Positions 24,557 to 32,868 of a stretch of 64,000 nt of DNA are shown here, piece by piece. Below the pieces are notes generated by a model. The model saw only the letters and a list, made by a program, of their open reading frames with translations. It searched no databases and was not told the DNA's origin. How positions within the stretch are numbered: the first letter of the stretch is position 1; each line of letters starts with the position of its first letter. The translations under genes and the position numbers were made by a program. Source of the DNA: JBMNQH01 sp050944035 (GTDB taxonomy: Bacteria; Bacillota; Clostridia; Oscillospirales; Oscillospiraceae); the NCBI GenBank assembly GCA_050944035.1, contig JBMNQH010000007.1:61303-125302 (forward strand), in the 5' to 3' direction.

Positions 24557-24802
24557 ATGAAAATGCGACGCTGTTTCATTTTATGCACCGTCATTGAGGC
24601 GATTGTCAGTGTGCTGTGGCTTGTTGCAGGTATTGAGCTGCTGATTTTGTATGCAGCAAACAGCTTGGATGTTCTAAGTAAAGGGTTTTGTTACTTCAAC
24701 TGGGTGAGTCTTTTCAACTTTCTGCTTCCCATTGCTTCGGTTTGTCTGCTTTTGGAGGTTTGCTTTATAAGAAGGAAAAGAAACAAGAGGTTGCCTTTAT
24801 GA
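24557..24802 (+). CDS. Small membrane protein, unknown
   Basis: 81 residues with two hydrophobic segments (about 10-33 and 45-68), separated by a short loop, and an Arg/Lys-rich C-terminus (FIRRKRNKRLPL) that suggests a cytoplasmic tail. No family recognised. Start ATG 24557 with AAAGGAGA 7-9 nt upstream; an upstream TTG in frame has no ribosome binding site. It lies between two terminators, so it is probably an independent transcript. Confidence 0.55.
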   Translation: MKMRRCFILCTVIEAIVSVLWLVAGIELLILYAANSLDVLSKGFCYFNWVSLFNFLLPIASVCLLLEVCFIRRKRNKRLPL

Positions 24803-24895
24803 AGTATCAGCCGATCTGGTTTGCTGTTGCTTTTTTGGGGAACCAGCACAGTGTGGATTTTTTTGTAGCGCTTTGTATCCAAGGAGCAGGTATAT

Positions 24896-24944
24896 AAAGC
24901 CAAAACTATGCTGGACAGATTGTCAGCATAGTTTTGGCTTTTTT
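24896..24944 (+). terminator. Terminator after the small membrane protein gene
   Basis: 17-18 bp stem (AAAGCCAAAACTATGCTG with CAGCATAGTTTTGGCTTT) and T-run. Confidence 0.88.
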
Positions 24945-25063
24945 GGTGAAGTTTTATCATTCTTTTTTCACAGGTATAAAAAAATTTTTAAATTCACTTA
25001 TAAAATCATGGAAAGCACCACATAATACCGTTGCAAAACAAACTTGATTTGGAGGCTTTCAGT

Positions 25064-25453
25064 ATGAAAAAGAGTTTGGCTTTAGTTCTTTGTGTTCTGC
25101 TTTTGGCATTTGTTTTGACTGCCTGCCGCGATGACAACACCAATAGCGGTACCACCGATACGCAGGACAATGGAATTGTCAACGATGTAGGTGAGGGTGC
25201 AAAAGACGTTATTGATGGGACAGCAGAAGGTGCTGACGATGTGATTGACGGTGTGGAAGATGCGTTGGATCCGAATGATAACAACGACAATGCGGATAAT
25301 AACGATAACACAGCCAACCAGAAAAATAACAATGCCGACAACGGCACGAACAAGGACAATTCTTCCAAAAACAATCAGGATGAAAATCAGAAGAGCGGTA
25401 GCGAAACCAACGGCACTGTAGAAGGCAGTACAGACAGTCGGAGTGCTGCATAA
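25064..25453 (+). CDS. Lipoprotein with Asn/Asp-rich low-complexity tail
   Basis: 129 residues. A lipoprotein signal peptide (MKKSLALVLCVLLLAFVLTAC, lipobox L-T-A-C) gives a mature protein anchored at Cys21. A short acidic stretch with two similar units (VGEGAKDVIDGTAEGADDVIDGVEDAL) follows, then an Asn/Asp/Lys/Gln-rich tail likely to be disordered. No domain recognised. Similar small lipoproteins in sporulating Firmicutes are sometimes linked to the spore or envelope; nothing here proves it. Start ATG behind TGGAGG. Terminator immediately after. Confidence 0.75.
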   Translation: MKKSLALVLCVLLLAFVLTACRDDNTNSGTTDTQDNGIVNDVGEGAKDVIDGTAEGADDVIDGVEDALDPNDNNDNADNNDNTANQKNNNADNGTNKDNSSKNNQDENQKSGSETNGTVEGSTDSRSAA

Positions 25454-25468
25454 AAACAGAATGCGTGA

Positions 25469-25504
25469 AAAATGCTGTCAGATTACAATCTGACAGCATT
25501 TTTT
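25469..25504. terminator. Terminator between lipoprotein gene and dapA (convergent)
   Basis: AAATGCTGTCAGATT paired with AATCTGACAGCATTT, 2-nt centre, T-run on plus and A-run on minus. Confidence 0.85.
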
Positions 25505-25517
25505 ATGGCAATACATT

Positions 25518-26408
25518 TTATTTCAGGAGACCGTAACGATAAAGCATTCGTTTGATCTGTTCCCGATTTGCGGCAGAAGGAGGAACCAGTGGAAGGCGGA
25601 AGGAGCCAACATCCATATTCATTAGATTCATTGCAGTTTTGACGGGGATGGGATTGACCTCTACGAAGAGCGTTTGGAACAGCTCGGTATACTGCAAGTG
25701 CAGTGTGGAAGCTGTGCGAAAATCGCCGTCCAGACAGAGTTTGCAAAGCTGTGAAACAGTGTCGGGAACAATGTTGGAGGCGACGGAGATAACGCCCAGT
25801 GCGCCAAGCGACATCATAGGGACAATCTGATCGTCGTTTCCAGACCAGAAGAAAAGATCATCGCCGCAAAGCGCCCTCGATTTTGCAAAGGCGGACAGGT
25901 CTCCAGATGCTTCTTTTACCCCATTGATGTTGGGATGTTCTGCAAGAGTCCGGTAGGTTTCGGGCTGGATGCCGATACCGGTACGACTGGGAACATTATA
26001 AAGGATCATAGGAATATCTACTCGATCGGCGACATAGCTGAAATGGCGAATCAGACCCTCTTGTGACGTTTTATTGTAGTAAGGTGTAACCATCAGAACA
26101 CCGTCTGCACCGGAAGCTTTCGCAGAAGTGGCAAGACGAATGGAAGTCATGGTATCGTTGCTACCGACACCCGCAATGATTTTCATACGGCCATTGTTTT
26201 GCTGACAGCAGAAGTCCACCAGTTTTTCGTGTTCCGGAATGGGTTGGGTTGCATTTTCGCCGGTAGTACCGCAGACGATAATAGCAGAAGTCCCGCCGGC
26301 TGACTGCTGATCAAGCAATTCTGCCATTTTGTCATAATCAATCTGATCGCCGCGAAACGGTGTAACGATAGCAGTGCCGGAACCTGTGAAAATGGGTGTT
26401 TTTTTCAT
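25518..26408 (-). CDS. dapA: 4-hydroxy-tetrahydrodipicolinate synthase
   Basis: 296 residues, TIM barrel. DapA residues are present: GTTGENAT (substrate Thr pair), the catalytic Tyr in LYNVPSRTGIGI and the Schiff-base Lys in NGVKEASGD. It condenses pyruvate with aspartate-semialdehyde, committing to lysine and meso-diaminopimelate (and spore dipicolinate) synthesis. Start ATG 26408 behind AGGAGG; the longer frame upstream has no support. It follows asd on the same strand with a gap of about 66 nt, supplying consecutive pathway steps. Confidence 0.94.
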   Translation of the reverse strand: MKKTPIFTGSGTAIVTPFRGDQIDYDKMAELLDQQSAGGTSAIIVCGTTGENATQPIPEHEKLVDFCCQQNNGRMKIIAGVGSNDTMTSIRLATSAKASGADGVLMVTPYYNKTSQEGLIRHFSYVADRVDIPMILYNVPSRTGIGIQPETYRTLAEHPNINGVKEASGDLSAFAKSRALCGDDLFFWSGNDDQIVPMMSLGALGVISVASNIVPDTVSQLCKLCLDGDFRTASTLHLQYTELFQTLFVEVNPIPVKTAMNLMNMDVGSFRLPLVPPSAANREQIKRMLYRYGLLK

Positions 26409-26474
26409 ACTGAACCTCCTGAACCGCAACCAAAAAGGCCCCATTCGGGCCTTCTTGGTTGTACGATATACGAT

Positions 26475-27563
26475 TTACTTTTGGGTAATGTAACCTTCTG
26501 CACAGAGCAGCTCTGCCAGCAGAACGCCGCCGCCTGCTGCACCGCGCAAAGTGTTGTGAGACAGACAGACAAATTTATAATCATACTGTGTATCGGGACG
26601 CAGGCGGCCGATTGAAACGGCCATGCCGCCTTCCAGATTGCGCTCGCTCTGGATCTGCGGTCTGTCATTCTCTGTGAAATAGTGCAGGAACTGTTTGGGA
26701 GCGGTGGGAAGCTTCAGTTCCTGTGCTCTGCCGGAGAAGTGATTCCAACGGTCAAGGATTTCCTGGATGGTGGGCTTGCGGTCAAAGCTCATGAACACAG
26801 CAGCCATATGGCCGTTGCTGACGGGAACGCGGATACACTGCGCCGTGATGGAAGGGGAAACAGCGGGCTCAATGATGCCGTTTTTCATGGTACCCCAGAG
26901 CTTAAGCGGTTCCTGTTCGGATTTTTCTTCTTCGCCGCCGATGTAGGGAATGACGTTATCGATCATTTCCGGCCAAGTCTGGAAGGTCTTTCCGGCACCG
27001 GAAATGGCCTGATAAGTACATACCAGCGCTTTGTTCAAGCCGAATTCGTCCTTCAGCGGATGCAGGGCAGGGACGTAGCTTTGCAGAGAGCAGTTGGACT
27101 TGACGGCGATAAAACCACGGGTGGTGCCAAGGCGCGCACGCTGGGACGGAATGATTTCGATGTGTTCAGGGTTGATTTCAGGAACAATCATGGGAACATC
27201 GGGCGTCCAGCGGTGTGCACTGTTATTGGAGACAACAGGACATTCACATTTTGCATAGGCTTCTTCCAATGCAAGGATTTCATCTTTTTTCATATCCACA
27301 GCAGAGAATACGAAGTCAACGGCAGCGGCGATTTCTTCCATATCGGCCTCTGCGTTTTTGACGATGAGATTTTTTGCCTCTTCGGGCATGGGAGTCTCGA
27401 TGGCCCAGCGATTCCCTACGGCTTCCGCATAGGTTTTCCCTGCGCTTCTCGCGCTTGCAGCGATGACGGTGAGTTGAAACCACGGATGATTCTCCATCAA
27501 AGACACAAAACGCTGGCCGACCATACCGGTACCGCCAATGACGCCCACTTTAAACTTTTCCAT
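26475..27563 (-). CDS. asd: Aspartate-semialdehyde dehydrogenase (archaeal/fungal-type)
   Basis: 362 residues. N-terminal Rossmann motif VGVIGGTGMVGQRFVSLM, SNNSAHRW, catalytic Cys in VKSNCSLQSYVPAL, and SGAGKTFQTWPEM. The motif set and length match the long asd class typical of Archaea and fungi and found in some Firmicutes, not the shorter enterobacterial or Bacillus type. It reduces aspartyl phosphate to aspartate-semialdehyde for Lys/DAP, Thr and Met. Start ATG 27563 with AAGGA upstream. First gene of an asd-dapA pair. Confidence 0.92.
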   Translation of the reverse strand: MEKFKVGVIGGTGMVGQRFVSLMENHPWFQLTVIAASARSAGKTYAEAVGNRWAIETPMPEEAKNLIVKNAEADMEEIAAAVDFVFSAVDMKKDEILALEEAYAKCECPVVSNNSAHRWTPDVPMIVPEINPEHIEIIPSQRARLGTTRGFIAVKSNCSLQSYVPALHPLKDEFGLNKALVCTYQAISGAGKTFQTWPEMIDNVIPYIGGEEEKSEQEPLKLWGTMKNGIIEPAVSPSITAQCIRVPVSNGHMAAVFMSFDRKPTIQEILDRWNHFSGRAQELKLPTAPKQFLHYFTENDRPQIQSERNLEGGMAVSIGRLRPDTQYDYKFVCLSHNTLRGAAGGGVLLAELLCAEGYITQK

Positions 27564-27937
27564 GTTGTATCGATTCCTTTCCATCGGGCAAAAGAGTTTG
27601 CTCGTATCTATAATATATTCATCTACCATTTAAAATTCTACAGAAGCAAAATTTACAGGACACCTTGAATGCGGGGGCGATTTGTAATATAATGCAATCT
27701 GTATCGGCAAAATGTGCAGATATGGATCCTTTTACCGCATTCTAGCATACAGCCTATCATTCGTCAACAACCCTTTGTGCAGTTTGAAAGCGGTCGAAGG
27801 CGCTAATTTTATAGAGAAATTCTGTGGATTTTCGGATGTGTTCTTCAGTGGTGGACAAATCGAGGGCGCTGTCCGAATTTCCGCTTTTTCATGAATATTT
27901 GAGACCGGAGAGAGCCCAATATGGGCAGAAATAAGCA
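27564..27937. other. Intergenic region between divergent asd and queA
   Basis: 374 bp AT-rich stretch without a convincing gene. Several TATAAT-like hexamers occur on both strands, but I see no consensus promoter pair, riboswitch or terminator. Confidence 0.4.
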
Positions 27938-28966
27938 ATGAAAAAATCAGACTTTTATTTTGATCTTCCAGAGGAGTTGATCGCGCAGACACCGTTGGAG
28001 CGCCGCGACGCATCCCGGCTGCTGTGCCTGAATCGAGAGACGGGGGAGATTTCCCACCAGCATTTTTATAATCTGACCCATCATTTACGGGAAGGGGATT
28101 GTTTGGTTCTGAATGATTCCCGCGTATTGCCTGCCCGCCTGTACGGCAGGCGCGAGACCGGCGGTGCTGTCGAGGTCGTTCTGTTGCGGGATCTTGGCGA
28201 GGGCAAGTGGGAGTGTTTAACCCGACCGGGAAAAAAAACCAGACCCGGTACGACTCTGCTGTTCGGAGAGGATGAGAGCCTGCGCGGAACAGTGACAGAA
28301 GTGGTAAGCGGAGGAAATCGGGTCATCTCCTTTGACTATACGGGTATTTTTCTGGAAGTACTGGAACGGTTGGGGAAAATGCCGTTGCCGCCTTATATTA
28401 AAGAGGAATTGCAGGATTCTGAACGGTATCAGACCGTCTATTCCCGTGAGGTTGGCAGCGCTGCTGCACCAACTGCCGGTTTGCATTTTACAAAAGAACT
28501 GCTGCAAAAGATTGCAGAGAAGGGGGTCAAAATCTGTTATGTGACCCTGCATGTCGGTCTTGGTACCTTCCGTCCCGTAAAGGAAGAGGAAATCGAGAAC
28601 CATGCAATGCATTCCGAGTTCTGTATTGTGCCGGAAGAGACGGCCAGATTGGTCACGGAGACCAAACGAGCCGGCGGACGCATTGTCGCAGTGGGAACTA
28701 CATCCTGCCGTACACTGGAGAGCTTTGCCAACCCGGATGGAACGCTTGACGCACAGTCTGGATGGACGGATATTTTCATTTATCCCGGCTATACCTTCCG
28801 CTGCATTGATGCTCTGGTGACAAACTTCCATCTGCCGGAGAGCACACTGGTAATGCTGGTTTCAGCATTTGCAGGGCGTGAGCATGTATTGCATGCTTAC
28901 CGCGTCGCCGTGGAGGAGCGCTATCGATTTTTCTCCTTTGGCGATGCCATGTTCATTGGCGAATAA
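27938..28966 (+). CDS. queA: S-adenosylmethionine:tRNA ribosyltransferase-isomerase
   Basis: 342 residues. QueA signatures are FYFDLPEELIAQTPLERRDASRLL at the N-terminus, DCLVLNDSRVLPARLYG, SAAAPTAGLHFT, YVTLHVGLGTFRPV and the C-terminal ATNFHLPEST-like segment (VTNFHLPESTLVMLVSAFAG). It transfers and isomerises the ribosyl group of SAM to preQ1 in tRNA, giving epoxyqueuosine. Start ATG 27938 has only a weak ribosome binding site. It heads queA-tgt-yajC, a common clostridial order. Confidence 0.95.
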   Translation: MKKSDFYFDLPEELIAQTPLERRDASRLLCLNRETGEISHQHFYNLTHHLREGDCLVLNDSRVLPARLYGRRETGGAVEVVLLRDLGEGKWECLTRPGKKTRPGTTLLFGEDESLRGTVTEVVSGGNRVISFDYTGIFLEVLERLGKMPLPPYIKEELQDSERYQTVYSREVGSAAAPTAGLHFTKELLQKIAEKGVKICYVTLHVGLGTFRPVKEEEIENHAMHSEFCIVPEETARLVTETKRAGGRIVAVGTTSCRTLESFANPDGTLDAQSGWTDIFIYPGYTFRCIDALVTNFHLPESTLVMLVSAFAGREHVLHAYRVAVEERYRFFSFGDAMFIGE

Positions 28967-28987
28967 ATCAAAATAGGAGAAAAACGA

Positions 28988-30118
28988 GTGTATCAAGTCA
29001 TTAAACAAGAAGGACGTGCGCGCCGGGGTGTATTCACCTGTCCGCATGGAACGGTACAGACCCCTGTTTTTATGAATGTCGGTACCCAAGCGGCGATTAA
29101 GGGGGCGCTTTCTGCGGAGGATCTCTCCCGCATTGGTTGCCAGATTGAGCTGTCAAACACCTATCATTTGCATGTGCGTCCAACAGATACTCTGATTAAA
29201 TCCATGGGTGGTCTGCATAAATTCATGACCTGGGAGGGTCCAATCCTGACCGACAGCGGTGGATTTCAGATTTTTTCCCTGGCAAAGCTGCGCAAAATTA
29301 CAGAGGCCGGCGTCAATTTTAACTCCCATGTGGATGGACGCAAGATTTTTATGGGGCCGGAAGAGAGTATGCGAATTCAGGCAAATCTGGGTTCGGATAT
29401 TGCTATGGCATTTGATGAGTGCATCAAGATTCCGTCACCGAAAGAGTATGTTAAGGCCTCCTGTGACCGGACATATCGCTGGTTGGTTCGATGCCGTGAT
29501 GCGTTGCATGCTTATAATCAGGAGGAAGATGCCGTTAACCCCGGACAAGTGCTGTTTGGGATCAATCAGGGTACCGTTTTCCGGGATCTGCGTATTGAGC
29601 ATATGAAGCAGATTGCCGAGCTGGATTTGGCTGGTTATGCCATCGGCGGTCTCGCAGTCGGCGAGACCAAGCAGGAAATGTATGATACCATCGAGGTAGT
29701 GGAAGCGTATATGCCGAAGGAGAAACCGCGTTATCTGATGGGTGTTGGTACGCCGAGTGATATTATCGAGGGTGTATTTCGCGGTGTGGATTTCTTTGAC
29801 TGTGTTATGCCGGCGCGGAATGGCCGTCATGGGCACCTGTTTACCTGGAGCGGTGTCATCAACCTGAAAAATGAAAAGTACGTAAGGGATGATTCTCCCA
29901 TTGACCCGCAGTGTAGTTGTCCGGTCTGTCAGCGCTATTCCCGTGCGTATCTTCGCCATCTGTTTAAGGCGGACGAGATGCTTGCTTTGCGCTTTTCTGT
30001 TATGCACAATCTCTATTTTTATAATCATCTGATGGAAGAAATTCGGGCAGCTTTGGATGCGGGAAGATTCCAGCACTTCCGCAATCAGTATGTAGAGGTT
30101 CTGAGCCGCCGGATCTAA
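28988..30118 (+). CDS. tgt: Queuine tRNA-guanine transglycosylase
   Basis: 376 residues. Catalytic features: GTQAAIKGALS, TDSGGFQIFSLA with the active-site Asp, GINQGTVFRDLR, YAIGGLAVGE, MPARNGRHGHLFT, and the zinc site CSCPVCQRYSRAYLRHL with His further on. It exchanges guanine-34 for preQ1 in GUN-anticodon tRNAs. Start GTG 28988 behind AGGAG (about 28975). Directly downstream of queA. Confidence 0.95.
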   Translation: MYQVIKQEGRARRGVFTCPHGTVQTPVFMNVGTQAAIKGALSAEDLSRIGCQIELSNTYHLHVRPTDTLIKSMGGLHKFMTWEGPILTDSGGFQIFSLAKLRKITEAGVNFNSHVDGRKIFMGPEESMRIQANLGSDIAMAFDECIKIPSPKEYVKASCDRTYRWLVRCRDALHAYNQEEDAVNPGQVLFGINQGTVFRDLRIEHMKQIAELDLAGYAIGGLAVGETKQEMYDTIEVVEAYMPKEKPRYLMGVGTPSDIIEGVFRGVDFFDCVMPARNGRHGHLFTWSGVINLKNEKYVRDDSPIDPQCSCPVCQRYSRAYLRHLFKADEMLALRFSVMHNLYFYNHLMEEIRAALDAGRFQHFRNQYVEVLSRRI

Positions 30119-30168
30119 ATAGAATTTGGAGGATTATTTGAATTTATAAAGAAAACTTGGAATAGCGC

Positions 30169-30197
30169 TTGCAATTGTAAAGGGGAAAAGATATAAT
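30169..30197 (+). promoter_or_regulatory. Sigma-A promoter of yajC
   Basis: -35 TTGCAA (30169-30174), 17-bp spacer, -10 TATAAT (30192-30197), in the short gap after tgt. yajC is therefore at least partly independent of queA-tgt. Confidence 0.75.
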
Positions 30198-30227
30198 ACT
30201 ATACAAGTCTTTAGGAGGTTCCCGTAA

Positions 30228-30593
30228 ATGAAATCTAGTACAATAAAAAGAATTATTTCTGTCCTTGTGATGGCTGTTCTTGTCTGCGCAATGGCGACCG
30301 GTTGTATGCCGGCTGCATCTGGCGAATCCGCTGCGGGCGGCAATTGGACCAGCCTGATTATGCTTGTTGTTATTATGGTCGTGTTCTATTTTATGATCAT
30401 GCGTCCGGAAAGCAAGAAGAAAAAGCAGCAGGAACAAATGAGAAGCGAACTGTCAGTCGGTGATGAAATTATTACCATCGGCGGTCTGGTCGGCAAAATT
30501 GTCAGCGTGAGCGACGAGAACATTGTCTTTGAAACCAGTGAAGATCGCGTTCGAATTGAAGTTACCAAGTGGGCAGTTTCCAGTAAGAAATAG
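30228..30593 (+). CDS. yajC: Preprotein translocase subunit YajC with lipoprotein-like N-terminal extension
   Basis: 121 residues. The YajC core is residues 45-121: one transmembrane helix (IMLVVIMVVFYFMIMRP), then SKKKKQQEQM, then LSVGDEIITIGGLVGKIVSV and VTKWAV. Unusually, an additional N-terminal segment looks like a lipoprotein signal peptide (IKRIISVLVMAVLVCAMATGC) with Cys near position 26, followed by a Gly/Ser/Ala linker. YajC associates with SecDF. Start ATG 30228 behind TAGGAGG is unambiguous, so the extension is real. Its functional meaning is unknown. Confidence 0.9.
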   Translation: MKSSTIKRIISVLVMAVLVCAMATGCMPAASGESAAGGNWTSLIMLVVIMVVFYFMIMRPESKKKKQQEQMRSELSVGDEIITIGGLVGKIVSVSDENIVFETSEDRVRIEVTKWAVSSKK

Positions 30594-30617
30594 TCCGCTA
30601 TATCCTGTCATGTAATG

Positions 30618-30667
30618 CCCCCTTTCGGAATAAGTATGTACAAACTTGTTTCGGAAGGGGGATTTTT
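30618..30667 (+). terminator. Terminator after yajC, overlapping the next ribosome binding site
   Basis: Stem CCCCCTTTCGGAA with TTTCGGAAGGGGG (wobble-tolerant, extended by TAAG/CTTG) followed by ATTTTT. Its 3' arm (AAGGGGG, 30655-30661) is also the apparent Shine-Dalgarno of the next gene. Confidence 0.75.
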
Positions 30668-30668
30668 C

Positions 30669-31094
30669 TTGGGGAAAACAGAATTGGGAAACACCAAACG
30701 AATTGTGATCGGCAGTTTGCTTGGCGGATTTCTCGGTCTGCTTGTCACGTTGCTGTTGTGTTACCTCTGTGCTGTGCTGGCGGTACGGGGAAGCGTGAAA
30801 CAGGAACTGCTGGGGGTGCTTGCGGCAGGCGCTGCATTTTTGGGGGCAACTGTTGGTGCGGTAACCGGAGCAAAATACAGCAAAGTCCGGGTGTTGATTA
30901 CGGGTGCAGCGAGTGGAGTGATTTTTCTCATTCCATTGCTTGCATTGGTAGCGCTGCTCTGCGGAGAACTTCCATTTGGAAGTGTGACACTGCGTCTGGT
31001 GATTTGTGCTGTAGCAGGTGGCGTATTTGGTGGTGTGCTCTGTCTGAAGCGTAAAACCAAACGGCAAGGCAAACGAAAGAAGCGTACGAGCTGA
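30669..31094 (+). CDS. TIGR04086-type small membrane protein
   Basis: 141 residues with four hydrophobic segments and a strongly basic C-terminus (KRKTKRQGKRKKRTS). The Gly-rich helices (GSLLGGFLGLLVTLLLCYL, GAAFLGATVGAVTGAKYS) and position after yajC match the TIGR04086 membrane family of Clostridia; function unknown. Start: TTG 30669 has AAGGGGG at 7-nt spacing. Longer in-frame ATGs at 30615 and 30636 would place coding sequence inside the terminator stem and lack good ribosome binding sites. The start is uncertain. Confidence 0.65.
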   Translation: MGKTELGNTKRIVIGSLLGGFLGLLVTLLLCYLCAVLAVRGSVKQELLGVLAAGAAFLGATVGAVTGAKYSKVRVLITGAASGVIFLIPLLALVALLCGELPFGSVTLRLVICAVAGGVFGGVLCLKRKTKRQGKRKKRTS

Positions 31095-31186
31095 CGGCGA
31101 GGAAAGATGTCAATATAGTTTGAGGTTTTATTCTCGTCAAATTGCGCCCTATGAAGAACAGTATAAATGGAAAATAATGGAAACTA

Positions 31187-31215
31187 TTGCCTGTTGGAGA
31201 AAAAAGTATTATACT
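31187..31215 (+). promoter_or_regulatory. Sigma-A promoter upstream of the SpoIIM-like gene
   Basis: -35 TTGCCT (31187-31192), 17-bp spacer, -10 TATACT (31210-31215). Confidence 0.65.
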
Positions 31216-31288
31216 AAGGACATAATGTATTATGTAAATCTGTCGTAGATCCCGAACAGGCGTCATAAGCTTGTACGGGGTGATACAA

Positions 31289-31888
31289 ATGCAAACAAAC
31301 AGGCATAGAAAAACCCACCGCAGTATACCACCGAAAACAGGGGAACGGCGGCAAGGGCTGATCGTATTTTTAGCACTTTGTTTTTTACTCGGCGCTGTAG
31401 CCGGTGCACTGATCGGAACACTTTCCGAGACAGGGGATCTGACGGATTTGATGGCACAGCTTTCTACAGAAACCGGAGATCTCAAGGGATTTTTCCATGC
31501 GCTGTGGGATGCAACCTGGTTCCATTTGCTGGTTTTGCTGGCAGGAACCTCGTTGTTGGGAATTCTATTTGTCCCAGTGCTTTCCATTGCGCGGGGTTAT
31601 CTGCTCAGCTGTACGGCGGCAGCTGTCTTGCACAGCTATCCGTGGAAAACGGTTCTGGTTCTGCTTGGCATTCCGGCCATATTGGAGATTCCCTGTTTTC
31701 TCGTGCTTGCCGCAGATGCGGTTCGCACCTCACGGCGGCTTGCTGCCGCTGCAAATGGAATCGTTCCGCATATAGAGCAGGACAATCCGATCTTGCGCCA
31801 TACGGTGATCTGTCTGCTGGTTTTAACAATCAGCGCTGTAGTAGAGACTTTTATTTTGCCGGTTTTGCTGGCAAACTGTATATCCTAA
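31289..31888 (+). CDS. SpoIIM-like integral membrane protein
   Basis: 199 residues with five predicted membrane helices. Gene order (before xerD) and the pattern VFLALCFLLGAVAGALIG, then a long loop, then helices (VLLAGTSLLGILFVPVLSIARGYLLS, VLLGIPAILEIPCFLVL) fit the stage II sporulation protein M / membrane family. SpoIIM helps SpoIID and SpoIIP remodel peptidoglycan during engulfment. Similarity is by topology and motif, so the call is moderate. Start ATG 31289 with a weak GGGGTGA site. Confidence 0.6.
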   Translation: MQTNRHRKTHRSIPPKTGERRQGLIVFLALCFLLGAVAGALIGTLSETGDLTDLMAQLSTETGDLKGFFHALWDATWFHLLVLLAGTSLLGILFVPVLSIARGYLLSCTAAAVLHSYPWKTVLVLLGIPAILEIPCFLVLAADAVRTSRRLAAAANGIVPHIEQDNPILRHTVICLLVLTISAVVETFILPVLLANCIS

Positions 31889-31930
31889 TACCGTCGTTGT
31901 CCCGATATAGAGAAAGAGAGGTGGACGGTT

Positions 31931-32821
31931 ATGGGGCGGTCGATTTGTTATCAGACATTTGAGACCTATCTTAGAGAAGAAAAAAAGGCGTCTGCCAATA
32001 CGCTTGCCTCCTATCTGCGTGACATCCGTCAGCTCGGGACATATCTTTGTGCACAGGGGTTGGCGGATTATCCACAGGTTACAACTGCATTCCTACAGCA
32101 ATATGTTGTGCATTTGAAGGAGCAGGGGAAGTCTGTTGCGACTGTGTCGCGTGCCATTGCTTCGATGAAGCAATTTTACAGTCTGCTGGAAAGCAAAGGG
32201 CTTTGTTCTTCCAATCCGGCAGCTCCGTTGATACCCGATAAGGTTGCGCATCATCTGCCACAGATTCTGACCAATGAAGAAGTGGATTTGTTGCTGCGCC
32301 AGCCGCGCTGTAAGGATCCGAAAGGCTATCGGGATCATGCCATGTTGGAGGTGCTGTATGCCACGGGAATTCGTGTCAGCGAATTGATTGCCCTGGATGT
32401 ATGCGATGTCAATTTGAATACGACATTGATCCGTTGCAGAGGCAATAAAAGAGAACGAATGATTCCACTGTATCCGGCGGCAGTGCGTGCTCTTGGGGAA
32501 TATATTGAGCGGATTCGCCCTGGTATGGTGGCGGATGCAAATGAATCTGCGCTCTTTGTCAATGTCAACGGTACCCGGATGTCCAGGCAGGGATTTTGGA
32601 AGATTATCAAGTTCTATCAGCACAAGGCCAAGATTGACAAGGAGATCACACCGCATACGCTGCGCCACTCATTTGCCGCGCATTTGGTAGAGAACGGTGC
32701 CGATCTCCATGCGTTGCAGGAAATGTTAGGGCATGCGGACATCTCCTCCACACAGATTTATACCCATATGGTCAAAAAGAACTTGAAAGATGTCTATAAC
32801 AGAGCGCATCCAAAAGTATGA
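31931..32821 (+). CDS. xerD: Site-specific tyrosine recombinase XerD
   Basis: 296 residues. SAM-like N-terminal core-binding domain (FETYLREEKKASANTLASYLRDI) and catalytic domain with the R-K-H-R-H-Y set: the Arg in YATGIRVSELIALD, HTLRHSFAAHL, the His in MLGHADISSTQIY and the nucleophile Tyr in that same segment (ending IYTHM). Length and motifs are those of XerD, which with XerC resolves chromosome dimers at dif. Start ATG behind GAGGTGGACGG. It follows the SpoIIM-like gene and is chromosomal rather than mobile. Confidence 0.92.
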   Translation: MGRSICYQTFETYLREEKKASANTLASYLRDIRQLGTYLCAQGLADYPQVTTAFLQQYVVHLKEQGKSVATVSRAIASMKQFYSLLESKGLCSSNPAAPLIPDKVAHHLPQILTNEEVDLLLRQPRCKDPKGYRDHAMLEVLYATGIRVSELIALDVCDVNLNTTLIRCRGNKRERMIPLYPAAVRALGEYIERIRPGMVADANESALFVNVNGTRMSRQGFWKIIKFYQHKAKIDKEITPHTLRHSFAAHLVENGADLHALQEMLGHADISSTQIYTHMVKKNLKDVYNRAHPKV

Positions 32822-32832
32822 TGAGAAAGAGG

Positions 32833-32864
32833 AACCGCCTTCCGGAAACGCCGGAAGGCGGTTG
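32833..32864. terminator. Hairpin between convergent xerD and hypothetical gene
   Basis: 13-bp stem AACCGCCTTCCGG/CCGGAAGGCGGTT with short loop; the flanking T-run is weak. Confidence 0.65.
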
Positions 32865-32868
32865 TTTG

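Noticed and set aside
26475..27937. Lysine riboswitch upstream of asd-dapA
   Set aside because: No lysine-element core sequence was found in the 374-bp upstream region.
31931..32821. Tyrosine recombinase as sign of a second mobile element
   Set aside because: Length and motifs are those of housekeeping XerD, next to a SpoIIM-like gene, with no att-like repeats.
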